Of a stretch of DNA of 5,394 nt, positions 1 to 5,394 are shown piece after piece. Both the position numbers and the translations under genes were made by a program. Position 1 is the first letter of the stretch; each line of letters begins with the position of its first letter. The notes below the pieces were generated by a model. That model ran no database searches, was not told the origin of the DNA, and worked only from the letters and a program-made list of their open reading frames with translations. Origin of the DNA: Actinobacteria bacterium UBA2541 (GTDB lineage Bacteria > Actinomycetota > Actinomycetes > Nanopelagicales > Nanopelagicaceae); the NCBI GenBank assembly GCA_002340925.1, contig DDMR01000057.1:28044-33437 (forward strand). The letters are read 5' to 3'.

Positions 1-1343
1 TCGGGATCTTGAACAAATCCTGCTGGTGGAACATCGTCAGGACCGCACACAAATACTTCGCCATTGGGACCGTAATAAACCGGAATCTGATGTCCCCACC
101 AAAGTTGGCGCGAAATACACCAGTCGTGCATGTTATCGATCCAGTCAAAATATCTTGGTGCTAGCTCTTCTGGTTCGATTTTGATTCGACCATCGCGAAC
201 TGCATCACCGGCAGCTTTTGCAAGTGGTGCAACTTTCACAAACCATTGCTTTGAAAGGCGCGGTTCAACAGTTGTGTCACAGCGTTGGCAATGTCCAACC
301 GCGTGAATATATGGACGCTTTTCAGAAACTATTCGACCCAACTTGCGAAGTTCTTCTACAACTTCCTTTCGCGCTTCGAATCTATCCATTCCATCAAATC
401 TAGTTCCGGAATTTGCCATCACTGCATGTTCGTTCATGATTACTGGCATTTCAATTCCGTGGCGCATTGCCATCTCAAAGTCATTTGGATCATGTGCGCC
501 AGTAACTTTCACGGCGCCAGTTCCGAATTCTGGATCTACTAATTCATCAGCAATGATTGGAATCATTCGATTTACTAAAGGCAGTAGAACTTTCTTTCCG
601 ACTAAATCTTTATATCTTGGATCATCAGGATGAACTGCAACTGCGCCATCCCCCATCATCGTTTCGGCACGTGTTGTAGCAACAACTATTGAAACTTCGT
701 CATCCCCGTATCTAACCTGAACAAATTCGCCAGAATCATCACTATGTTCAACTTCGATATCTGAAAGTGCCGTTAAGCATCTTGGACACCAGTTAATAAT
801 TCTTTCGGCACGATAAATTAATTCTGCGTCATACAAGCGCTTAAAGATTTCAAGAACAGCTTTAGAAAGTCCAGCATCCATTGTAAATCGCTCACGAGAC
901 CAGTCAACCGAATCTCCTAAGCGCTTCATTTGATCAAGAATTAAGCCACCAGATTCCTCTTTCCATTCCCAAACTTTTGCAACAAATGCTTCGCGTCCAA
1001 GATCGTGTCTTGATAAACCTTTTTCAGCAAGTTGTTTCTCTACAACATTCTGGGTCGCAATTCCTGCGTGATCCATTCCGGGAAGCCAGAGCGCTTCGAA
1101 GCCCTTCATTCGCTTCATGCGAATTAAAACATCCTGAAGTGTGTGATCGAGCGCGTGACCAATATGCAAACTACCAGTGACATTTGGTGGTGGAATAACA
1201 ATTGTGAATGGTGGTTTTGTTGATTTGGAATCTGCGGTGAAATATCCAGCTAGCAACCATTTTTGATAGAGCGGTGCTTCGATATCAGCTGGCGTGAAAC
1301 TTGCCGCTAACTCTTTCTTATTAGATTTATTGCCATCGCTCAT
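1..1343 (-). CDS. valS: Valyl-tRNA synthetase, N-terminal 447 residues (partial, 3' end outside window)
   Basis: Class Ia aminoacyl-tRNA synthetase that charges tRNA-Val with valine in the cytosol and edits mischarged threonine. Reading from the ATG at 1343, the frame stays open to the window edge for 447 codons plus two bases. The Rossmann catalytic core carries [13 protein letters not shown] at residues 51-63, which holds the HIGH ATP-binding signature (60-63). Cys pairs NWCPRC (186, 189) and HCQRC (352, 355) fit the zinc-ribbon positions known in ValRS. The editing (CP1) domain shows [10 protein letters not shown] (223-232) and [15 protein letters not shown] (274-288). [15 protein letters not shown] (407-421) marks the return to the catalytic core. 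The KMSKS loop, anticodon-binding domain and C-terminal coiled coil must lie beyond the left edge. The start is 16 bp after the clpX stop, without a recognisable SD. No other in-frame start lies close by, and the N-terminus fits the family. It is probably co-transcribed with clpX. Confidence 0.97.
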   Translation of the reverse strand, partial: MSDGNKSNKKELAASFTPADIEAPLYQKWLLAGYFTADSKSTKPPFTIVIPPPNVTGSLHIGHALDHTLQDVLIRMKRMKGFEALWLPGMDHAGIATQNVVEKQLAEKGLSRHDLGREAFVAKVWEWKEESGGLILDQMKRLGDSVDWSRERFTMDAGLSKAVLEIFKRLYDAELIYRAERIINWCPRCLTALSDIEVEHSDDSGEFVQVRYGDDEVSIVVATTRAETMMGDGAVAVHPDDPRYKDLVGKKVLLPLVNRMIPIIADELVDPEFGTGAVKVTGAHDPNDFEMAMRHGIEMPVIMNEHAVMANSGTRFDGMDRFEARKEVVEELRKLGRIVSEKRPYIHAVGHCQRCDTTVEPRLSKQWFVKVAPLAKAAGDAVRDGRIKIEPEELAPRYFDWIDNMHDWCISRQLWWGHQIPVYYGPNGEVFVCGPDDVPPAGFVQDP

Positions 1344-1359
1344 AGGAGATGAGTCTAGA

Positions 1360-2667
1360 TTAAGCGCTCTTCTCTTCTGAACTCTTATCGCCCTTCTCGG
1401 CCTTGCTCTGGCGCTTTGGGCCACCAGCGGGGCGATTTACCAATGTTGGAGCCTCCTCTTTGAGAACAACTTGTGGCGTAATTATCACCTTAGCTACTTC
1501 TGGTTTAGATGGAATTTCATACATCACACCAAGCAAAGTTTCTTCCATAATTGCACGAAGCCCACGAGCGCCGGTTCCACGTTTCATTGCAAGATCGGCA
1601 ACTACTTCAAGCGCCTCGGGTGAGAATTCAAGTTCTACATCATCTAATTCAAATAGCTTCTGATATTGCTTAACCAATGCATTCTTTGGCTCAGTAAGAA
1701 TTTCCATAAGTGCTGGACGATCAAGATTCTCAACACTAGTAAGAATTGGCAGACGCCCAATAAATTCTGGAATCATTCCAAACTTCAACAAGTCTTCGGG
1801 CATAACATCTCTAAAGAAATCTTTTGCTGCACTCTCCTCAGCACTTTGAAGAGTTGCATTAAATCCAACACCAGCTTTTCCTTTTCGGCCTTCAATGATT
1901 TTTTCTAGGCCAGCAAACGCGCCACCAACAATAAAGAGGATATTTGTCGTATCAATTTGCAAGAATTCTTGATGTGGGTGCTTACGGCCACCTTGAGGTG
2001 GAACTGCCGCAGTTGTTCCTTCTAGAATTTTAAGAAGCGCTTGTTGAACACCCTCGCCAGAAACATCGCGAGTAATTGATGGGTTCTCGCTCTTGCGTGC
2101 GACCTTATCAATTTCGTCAATATAGATAATTCCGGTTTCAGCTTTTTTAACATCATAATCAGCGGCTTGGATCAACTTAAGCAGAATGTTCTCCACATCT
2201 TCACCAACATAGCCAGCTTCGGTTAAAGCTGTTGCATCTGCAATTGCAAATGGCACATTAAGCATGCGGGCTAAAGTTTGAGCAAGCAGAGTTTTACCGC
2301 AACCAGTTGGTCCTAAAATTAAAATATTTGACTTAGATAATTCAATTGATTCTTCGCGCTTTGATTCGCCAGATTGCACACGCTTGTAGTGGTTGTAGAC
2401 CGCAACAGATAAAGACTTCTTCGCGCGATCTTGACCAACAACATATTGATCTAGAAATTCATAAATTTCTTGCGGCTTTGGAAGTTCGGCAAGGCCAAGC
2501 GTGCTGGTCTCTTCGAGCTCTTCAATAATGATTTCATTACAAAGTTCGATACATTCATCGCAGATATAAACACCAGGACCAGCAATTAACTTCTTAACCT
2601 GCTTCTGGGTCTTTCCGCAGAAAGAACATTTCAAGAGATCGCCAGATTCACCAATGCGCGTATTCAT
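1360..2667 (-). CDS. clpX: ClpX, ATP-dependent unfoldase subunit of the Clp protease
   Basis: AAA+ hexameric unfoldase that recognises tagged substrates, unfolds them with ATP and translocates them into ClpP in the cytosol. The 435 residues match the family length. Domains in order: N-terminal zinc-binding domain with Cys14, Cys17, Cys36 and Cys39; Walker A GPTGCGKT (119-126); pore-1 loop GYVG (152-155); Walker B IIYIDEID (180-187); RKH pore loop (228-230); an IGF-type ClpP-docking loop reading VGF (267-269); the arginine-finger region EFIGRLP (Arg305); and sensor 2 GARGLR (366-371, Arg368). All key residues are present, so it should be active. The last 25 residues are a Lys/Glu/Ser-rich, probably disordered tail. 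The ATG start puts the family N-terminus ([16 protein letters not shown]) at residue 4. No SD precedes it; a hairpin ends six bases upstream instead. It lies 75 bp after clpP2, its direct partner, and 16 bp before valS. Confidence 0.99.
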   Translation of the reverse strand: MNTRIGESGDLLKCSFCGKTQKQVKKLIAGPGVYICDECIELCNEIIIEELEETSTLGLAELPKPQEIYEFLDQYVVGQDRAKKSLSVAVYNHYKRVQSGESKREESIELSKSNILILGPTGCGKTLLAQTLARMLNVPFAIADATALTEAGYVGEDVENILLKLIQAADYDVKKAETGIIYIDEIDKVARKSENPSITRDVSGEGVQQALLKILEGTTAAVPPQGGRKHPHQEFLQIDTTNILFIVGGAFAGLEKIIEGRKGKAGVGFNATLQSAEESAAKDFFRDVMPEDLLKFGMIPEFIGRLPILTSVENLDRPALMEILTEPKNALVKQYQKLFELDDVELEFSPEALEVVADLAMKRGTGARGLRAIMEETLLGVMYEIPSKPEVAKVIITPQVVLKEEAPTLVNRPAGGPKRQSKAEKGDKSSEEKSA

Positions 2668-2673
2668 AAGAGA

Positions 2674-2716
2674 AGGCTAGGACTTCGCCCCGATTCTTGC
2701 GGGCAAATCCCAGCCT
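2674..2716 (-). promoter_or_regulatory. Large imperfect hairpin in the clpX 5' leader
   Basis: In the RNA of the coding strand, AGGCUGGGAUU (2716-2706) can pair with AGUCCUAGCCU (2684-2674) to give 11 consecutive pairs, two of them G-U. Inside, GCCC (2704-2701) pairs with GGGC (2690-2687), and a further C-G pair is possible if one base is bulged. The two wobble pairs would be A-C mismatches in RNA of the opposite strand, so the structure is better formed in clpX-sense RNA. The 3' arm ends six bases before the ATG. No U-run follows, so an intrinsic terminator is unlikely. A translational control element or an RNase processing site between clpP2 and clpX would fit. If transcription starts inside the shared motif, the outer stem would not form in that transcript. 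Confidence 0.6.
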
Positions 2717-2728
2717 AACTCTGTTCGC
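2702..2728 (-). promoter_or_regulatory. 27-bp element shared with the clpP1 leader (clpX copy)
   Basis: In coding orientation this reads GCGAACAG, AGTT, AGGCTGGG, then ATTTGCC. The clpP1 leader (4049-4075) has GCGAACAG, CCC, AGGCTAGG, then TTTTTGCC, also over 27 bp. About 21 of 28 aligned columns agree with one gap in each copy. TAGGCT (2717-2712) fits a loose TANNNT -10 hexamer, though no good -35 lies at the right distance, as is common for activator-dependent promoters. The predicted RNA folds differ between the two copies while the sequence is kept, so a protein-binding or promoter role on DNA is the more likely reading. No binding protein can be named from the sequence alone. Confidence 0.5.
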
Positions 2729-2739
2729 TTATAGGCGAA
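2724..2739. promoter_or_regulatory. TTCGC-N6-GCGAA inverted repeat, ClgR-box-like
   Basis: This is a perfect 5-bp inverted repeat with a six-base centre, lying just after the clpP2 stop codon and ahead of clpX. The actinobacterial Clp activator ClgR is reported to bind sites of the form GTTCGC-N5-GCG. Here the plus strand reads GTTCGC-TTATAG-GCGAA, so the half-sites match but the spacer is one base longer than that consensus. A ClgR site is therefore a suggestion, not a call. An alternative reading is the stem of a terminator acting on plus-strand transcripts, because TTTTTATTT follows on that strand (2740-2748). Confidence 0.4.
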
Positions 2740-2742
2740 TTT

Positions 2743-3351
2743 TTATTTCACAGATGCCTTACGGCTCACCATAACTTGGTCGATAAGTCCGTATTCAACA
2801 GCTTCTGCTGCGGTAAGGATCTTGTCGCGTTCAATATCTTTTGTGATTTCTTCTGCGCTCTTTACCGAGTGCTTAACCAACATCTCTTCTAGCAAGGCGC
2901 GCATTCGCATAATTTCGCGGGCTTGGATTTCAATATCTGAACCCTGGCCACCGCCTTCGCTATATGGCTGATGAATCAAGATGCGTGCATGTTCTAGGGC
3001 GTAACGCTTTCCCTTTGCGCCACCCGCAAGCAGGATTGCTGCTGCTGATGCTGCTTGTCCCAAACAAATTGTCATTACATCTGGGCGAACGAATTGCATC
3101 GTGTCATAAATTGCAGTCAGTGCGGTGAAAGAACCACCTGGTGAATTTATATACATCATGATGTCGCGATCTGGATCCATAGATTCCAGAGTTAAAAGTT
3201 GGGCCATAACATCGTTTGCAACGGTGTCATCAATAGCTTGACCTAAGAAAATAATGCGCTCTTCAAATAGTTTTGTATATGGATCTAAACGCTTATAGCC
3301 ATATGAAGTTTTCTCTTCAATTGTTGGAAGTATGTAACGATTATTTATCAT
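2743..3351 (-). CDS. clpP2: ClpP2, second proteolytic subunit of the Clp protease
   Basis: Serine peptidase of family S14. In actinobacteria ClpP2 heptamers stack on ClpP1 heptamers to form a mixed tetradecamer that degrades proteins fed by ClpX or ClpC. The 202 residues include the handle and oligomer region [11 protein letters not shown] (27-37), the oxyanion-strand motif YINSPGG (67-73), and the catalytic triad Ser102 (GQAASAA), His127 (ILIHQP) and Asp176 (ERDKILT), with the 25- and 49-residue spacings found in E. coli ClpP. The N-terminal [14 protein letters not shown] and the [16 protein letters not shown] and [15 protein letters not shown] segments resemble mycobacterial ClpP2 rather than ClpP1, which sets the paralogue. 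The ATG lies inside the clpP1 stop region (ATGA overlap) and has its own SD GGAGG nine bases upstream within clpP1, which implies coupled translation and near-equal subunit supply. Confidence 0.97.
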   Translation of the reverse strand: MINNRYILPTIEEKTSYGYKRLDPYTKLFEERIIFLGQAIDDTVANDVMAQLLTLESMDPDRDIMMYINSPGGSFTALTAIYDTMQFVRPDVMTICLGQAASAAAILLAGGAKGKRYALEHARILIHQPYSEGGGQGSDIEIQAREIMRMRALLEEMLVKHSVKSAEEITKDIERDKILTAAEAVEYGLIDQVMVSRKASVK

Positions 3352-3965
3352 TTGGCTGTTCCTCCGCTTCCAGATACTTGCCCTGCTGAACGCACGACGT
3401 GATCTACAAAGCCGTATTCTTTAGCGTCTTCTGCGGTAAACCAGCGATCGCGATCAGAGTCAGCTTCGATGGTTTCAGCCTTCTGTCCGGTGTGGAAAGA
3501 GATTAGCTCAGCCATCTTCTTCTTAGTAAATGACATTTGCTCTGCTTGAATTTTGATATCTGATGCAGTTCCACCGATGCCACCAGAAGGTTGGTGCATC
3601 ATAATTCTCGCGTGTGGAAGTGCGTAGCGCTTTCCTGGTGCCCCTGCACAAAGCAAGAACTGACCCATCGATGCGGCAAGTCCCATCGCAACTGTTGCAA
3701 CATCATTCTTGATGTATTGCATCGTGTCATAAATTGCCATACCAGCCGAGATTGATCCGCCTGGTGAATTTATATAAAGGAAAATATCTTTATCTGGATC
3801 TTCTGCAGCGAGTAAGAGCAACTGCGCAGAGATTGCGTTAGCCATTGAATCTTCAACAACTGAGCCTAAAAAGATGATGCGCTCTTTTAGAAGACGGTTA
3901 TAAACCTGGTCATCTAATCCACCACTTGGTGCCGAACCCGCTAGACGCGGCGTAATGAGATCCAC
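3348..3965 (-). CDS. clpP: ClpP1, first proteolytic subunit of the Clp protease
   Basis: ATP-dependent Clp protease subunit, family S14, cytosolic; partner of ClpP2 in the mixed ClpP1P2 barrel. The 205 residues show [12 protein letters not shown] (24-35), [20 protein letters not shown] (64-83), and catalytic Ser99 (GLAASMGQ), His124 (RIMMHQP) and Asp173 (DSDRDRW), all correctly spaced. Segments such as [23 protein letters not shown] and [23 protein letters not shown] closely recall mycobacterial ClpP1. The start is GTG; the choice is supported by a strong SD (GGAGG at 3975-3971, five bases before it) and by the family N-terminus beginning shortly after. Residues 1-18 are poorly conserved and may be a propeptide that is removed. 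The Gly/Ser-rich tail (194-205) is short and probably flexible. The stop codon overlaps the clpP2 start. A leader with candidate promoter elements lies upstream. Confidence 0.97.
   Translation of the reverse strand: MDLITPRLAGSAPSGGLDDQVYNRLLKERIIFLGSVVEDSMANAISAQLLLLAAEDPDKDIFLYINSPGGSISAGMAIYDTMQYIKNDVATVAMGLAASMGQFLLCAGAPGKRYALPHARIMMHQPSGGIGGTASDIKIQAEQMSFTKKKMAELISFHTGQKAETIEADSDRDRWFTAEDAKEYGFVDHVVRSAGQVSGSGGTAK
3361..3365 (-). promoter_or_regulatory. SD for clpP2, inside the clpP1 coding region
   Basis: GGAGG in coding orientation, nine bases ahead of the clpP2 ATG and within the last codons of clpP1. Together with the four-base ATGA overlap it supports this start and allows both reinitiation and independent initiation on clpP2. 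Confidence 0.75.
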
Positions 3966-3970
3966 AACTT

Positions 3971-3975
3971 CCTCC
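3971..3975 (-). promoter_or_regulatory. SD deciding the GTG start of clpP1
   Basis: GGAGG in coding orientation, five bases before the GTG at 3965-3963. It is a full anti-16S match at good spacing and is the main reason to accept the GTG start rather than an internal one. Confidence 0.85.
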
Positions 3976-3991
3976 AGATAGTTTGTTTAAC

Positions 3992-4020
3992 TTTTTAATT
4001 CCTAGTAATGACACTAACAA
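3992..4020 (-). promoter_or_regulatory. Weak sigma-A-like promoter candidate for clpP1
   Basis: In coding orientation, TTGTTA (4020-4015; four of six matches to TTGACA) is followed after exactly 17 bases by TAAAAA (3997-3992; four of six matches to TATAAT). It sits in an AT-rich stretch just upstream of the clpP1 SD and would give a leader of roughly 20 bases. AT-rich DNA yields such matches easily, so this remains tentative. A competing start site would be the TAGGTT hexamer at 4060-4055 in the shared element. Confidence 0.3.
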
Positions 4021-4028
4021 TGTTTCGG

Positions 4029-4051
4029 GCCAAATGCTTCCGCAAATTGGC
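4029..4051 (-). promoter_or_regulatory. Hairpin with GGAA (GNRA-type) loop in the clpP1 leader
   Basis: In coding-strand RNA, GCCAA (4051-4047) pairs with TTGGC (4033-4029) and TGC (4044-4042) pairs with GCA (4037-4035), with a small internal loop between them and a GGAA tetraloop at 4041-4038. GNRA loops are unusually stable. If TAGGTT (4060-4055) acts as a -10, this hairpin would sit at the very 5' end of the clpP1 mRNA, a place where stem-loops often protect transcripts. The role is inferred. Confidence 0.4.
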
Positions 4052-4075
4052 AAAAACCTAGCCTGGGCTGTTCGC
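4049..4075 (-). promoter_or_regulatory. 27-bp element shared with the clpX leader (clpP1 copy)
   Basis: Coding orientation: GCGAACAG, CCC, AGGCTAGG, then TTTTTGCC. It contains TAGGTT (4060-4055), a fair -10 hexamer of the TANNNT type, with no convincing -35. Directly upstream is a TCGC-N3-GCGA repeat (4082-4072), so the GCGAAC half-site is present, as at the clpX copy, but its partner half-site lies three bases closer. Read as GTTCGC-N5-GCG on the plus strand (4070-4083), the last triplet is GAG instead of GCG. A shared activator-dependent promoter for clpP1P2 and clpX is the favoured interpretation. Confidence 0.5.
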
Positions 4076-4095
4076 CCTGCGAGAAAGAGTCTGAA

Positions 4096-5385
4096 TTACT
4101 CTGCGGGTGGCGCAGCAGCTTGCTTTGGTGCCAACTCTTCAAGGTTCACTTCTTTGCCAGAAGTTGTAACAACCTTGACGCGAGATAAGACTCCCGCAAG
4201 AGCCTTGGCTCTAGAAACTTCAGCGACCATGGTTGTGATTTGGCCAGCATCTGAAACTTCCTTCATAAATTGCTCTGGGGACATGCCATATCGCTGGGAT
4301 GCGCGAATCAAATACTCGGTTAATTCATTCTCATTGACTGAAACGCTCTCAGCAGAAACTATGCTGTCGAAGAGGATTTCTTGAGTCAGTGACTTAGTAA
4401 CTTCTTCAGTTACTTCCTTGCGATGCTCGGCATCTTCAAGGCGGCCCTCTTTATCCAAATGATCGTTTACTTCATCTTCAATTATGTTCGCTGGAAGCGG
4501 GATTTCAACTTCAGCTATTAACTTCTCAACGAGCAGATCTCTTGCTTGGGCACCTTGCTCGAGATGCTTAACCCGCTCTAGGCGAACCTGGATATCAGTG
4601 CGAAGCTCGGCCAAAGTTTCAAACTCAGAGCCCAGTTTTGCAAACTCATCATTCAACTCGGGAAGGTCGCGGTGCTTAACTGCTTTCACGGTTGCATCCA
4701 CTGCACCCTTCTCGTCATCTTTCTGGCCAACAAGTTGGGTATCAAATCGCTTTGACTCCCCTGCCTTCAAACCAATCAAGGCCTCATCTAAGCCATCAAC
4801 CATCCGGTTGGTGCCAACTTCATATGAAAGATCATTTGCAGTTCCGCCCTCCACTGCTTCGCCATTTATTGTTGCGACTAAATCAAGTGAGACAAAGTCA
4901 CCGTTTTCAACAGCCTTCTCAACCGTGGTTAAAGTTCCAAAACGTGCACGAAGTGCATCAACTTGCTCTGCTACTTCTGCATCCGAAACGACAACGTCAT
5001 CGACGGTCAAGGTTATCTTTGAAAAATCTGGAAGCTTCAGCTCTGGACGAACATCTACTTCAGCGGTAAATGAAAACTTCTCACGATCAACCAATTCAGT
5101 AACTTCGATATTTGGGCGACCAATTACAAAAACATTCTGCTCTTTCAAAGCCGCAGCATAAAAAGGTGAGATTGATGAATTAATCGCTTCATCCAAAATA
5201 GCTGGACGACCAACACGTTGTTCAATCATTGCTTGTGGGACTTTGCCCTTGCGGAATCCTGGGATGTTGATGCGCTCACCAAAAGCTTTGTAAGCATTTG
5301 AAATGTGTGGAGCTAATTCATCAAATGAAACTTCAATAGAAAGCTTTACACGAGTTGGGGAAAGAGTTTCGACTGCGCTTTTCAC
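4096..5385 (-). CDS. tig: Trigger factor, ribosome-associated chaperone
   Basis: Binds the large ribosomal subunit near the exit tunnel and shields nascent chains in the cytosol. The 429 residues equal the usual length. Order: N-terminal ribosome-binding domain with signature GFRKGKVP (43-50); FKBP-like domain at about 155-240 containing VEGG, GLDEALIGLKAGE and RDLPEL; then the helical C-terminal chaperone domain (about 250-415), ending in an Ala/Pro/Glu tail. The aromatic residues that line the prolyl-isomerase pocket in E. coli trigger factor are replaced here (Leu169, Val178, Leu199), so isomerase activity is doubtful while chaperone function should be intact; as I recall it, mycobacterial trigger factor is similar. 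The start is GTG with SD AGGAG four bases upstream, and the N-terminus MKSAVETLSPTRVK resembles that of mycobacterial trigger factor. It is the first gene of the visible cluster; its promoter lies outside the window. Confidence 0.98.
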   Translation of the reverse strand: MKSAVETLSPTRVKLSIEVSFDELAPHISNAYKAFGERINIPGFRKGKVPQAMIEQRVGRPAILDEAINSSISPFYAAALKEQNVFVIGRPNIEVTELVDREKFSFTAEVDVRPELKLPDFSKITLTVDDVVVSDAEVAEQVDALRARFGTLTTVEKAVENGDFVSLDLVATINGEAVEGGTANDLSYEVGTNRMVDGLDEALIGLKAGESKRFDTQLVGQKDDEKGAVDATVKAVKHRDLPELNDEFAKLGSEFETLAELRTDIQVRLERVKHLEQGAQARDLLVEKLIAEVEIPLPANIIEDEVNDHLDKEGRLEDAEHRKEVTEEVTKSLTQEILFDSIVSAESVSVNENELTEYLIRASQRYGMSPEQFMKEVSDAGQITTMVAEVSRAKALAGVLSRVKVVTTSGKEVNLEELAPKQAAAPPAE

Positions 5386-5389
5386 TTTG

Positions 5390-5394
5390 CTCCT
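5390..5394 (-). promoter_or_regulatory. SD deciding the GTG start of tig, at the window edge
   Basis: AGGAG in coding orientation, followed by CAAA and the GTG at 5385-5383. The site touches the end of the window, so it may extend further. It supports the GTG start for trigger factor. Confidence 0.75.

Larger units (their letters stand above)
2668..2742 (-). other. Structured clpP2-clpX intergenic spacer (clpX leader)
   Basis: This 75-bp spacer contains, in coding direction, a TTCGC-N6-GCGAA inverted repeat that begins four bases after the clpP2 stop codon, then a sequence shared with the clpP1 leader, and then a long imperfect hairpin running almost to the clpX ATG. There is no SD-like purine tract before the ATG (the last bases are TCTCTT) and no hairpin followed by a U-run in the sense direction. 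Read-through from clpP2 into clpX therefore looks possible, and an extra internal promoter is also possible. The density of symmetry in so short a spacer suggests regulation of clpX separately from clpP1P2, but no function is proven. Confidence 0.7.
3966..4095 (-). other. tig-clpP1 intergenic spacer (clpP1 leader and promoter region)
   Basis: This 130-bp spacer is the longest noncoding stretch in the window. In coding direction it holds a TCGC-N3-GCGA repeat and the element shared with the clpX leader, a hairpin with a GGAA loop, an AT-rich segment with a weak sigma-A-like promoter, and the clpP1 SD. Downstream of tig the only terminator-like feature is a GGGC/GCCC stem (4077-4065) with a T5 run eight bases further on, which is too weak to call. 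clpP1 may therefore be expressed both by read-through from tig and from its own promoter. Confidence 0.65.

Noticed and set aside
218..633. Several plus-strand open frames of 61-96 codons in the valS region
   Set aside because: They overlap each other in different frames and run antisense to a clear ValRS coding frame.
1344..1359. Terminator or promoter between clpX and valS
   Set aside because: The 16-bp gap has no stem-loop with a U-run and no room for a promoter. Co-transcription is more likely.
1403..1908. Plus-strand open frames of 80-86 codons inside clpX
   Set aside because: They are antisense to a complete ClpX with all motifs intact, and have no initiation signals or homology.
2728..2733. 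TATAAG on the minus strand as a -10 hexamer for clpX
   Set aside because: It is the centre of the TTCGC/GCGAA dyad, and no -35-like hexamer is found 16-18 bases upstream. It is weaker than the reading as a dyad spacer.
4065..4077. GGGC-GAACA-GCCC hairpin after tig as an intrinsic terminator
   Set aside because: The stem is only four pairs and the T5 run is eight bases away. The bases are better explained by the element shared with the clpX leader.
3983..4384. Open frame of 133 codons on the plus strand across the tig-clpP1 spacer and the tig 3' end
   Set aside because: Most of it is antisense to tig. No SD precedes it and the translation shows no family resemblance.
4484..5161. Open frame of 225 codons on the plus strand inside tig
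   Set aside because: It lies wholly antisense to trigger factor, is Ser/Thr-rich low-complexity translation typical of a shadow frame, and has no SD or recognisable domain.
1..5394. CRISPR array, tRNA or rRNA gene, insertion sequence, or defence or toxin gene
   Set aside because: No regularly spaced direct repeats, no cloverleaf-like sequence in the short spacers, no transposase motif and no coding frame left unassigned.

Overview
This window is a conserved housekeeping block with all five genes on the minus strand. In transcription order, from the right end of the window to the left, they are trigger factor (tig), clpP1, clpP2, clpX and the N-terminal half of valyl-tRNA synthetase (valS), which runs off the left edge. 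I see no mobile element, CRISPR array, RNA gene, phage gene or unrecognised protein-coding gene. No stretch longer than 130 bp lies outside a gene.

The gene content and order, and the presence of two different ClpP subunits that resemble mycobacterial ClpP1 and ClpP2, point to an actinobacterium. The base composition is in the mid-40s percent GC by eye, low for that phylum. The best guess is a streamlined freshwater lineage such as the acI group (Nanopelagicales), but this is inference and a marker-gene comparison would be needed to place it.

Layout: tig (4096-5385) starts with GTG behind a Shine-Dalgarno (SD) sequence that touches the window edge. A 130-bp spacer (3966-4095) carries candidate promoter and operator elements for clpP1. 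clpP1 (3348-3965, GTG start, strong SD) overlaps clpP2 (2743-3351) by an ATGA, so the two peptidase subunits are probably made together. A structured 75-bp spacer (2668-2742) separates clpP2 from clpX (1360-2667). valS (1-1343, partial) follows clpX after only 16 bp.

The genes form a protein quality-control set. Trigger factor meets nascent chains at the ribosome exit tunnel. ClpX recognises, unfolds and threads tagged proteins into the ClpP1P2 chamber, where they are cut. valS is a translation gene carried along in the same neighbourhood.

The most interesting signals are noncoding. The clpP1 and clpX leaders share a 27-bp sequence (GCGAACAG, then AGGCTRGG, then TTTGCC in coding orientation). 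In each case it lies next to a short CGC/GCG inverted repeat resembling, but not matching, the binding site of the actinobacterial Clp activator ClgR. The clpX leader also contains a large imperfect hairpin that ends six bases before the ATG and occupies the place where an SD would be. I found no convincing new biological system here.
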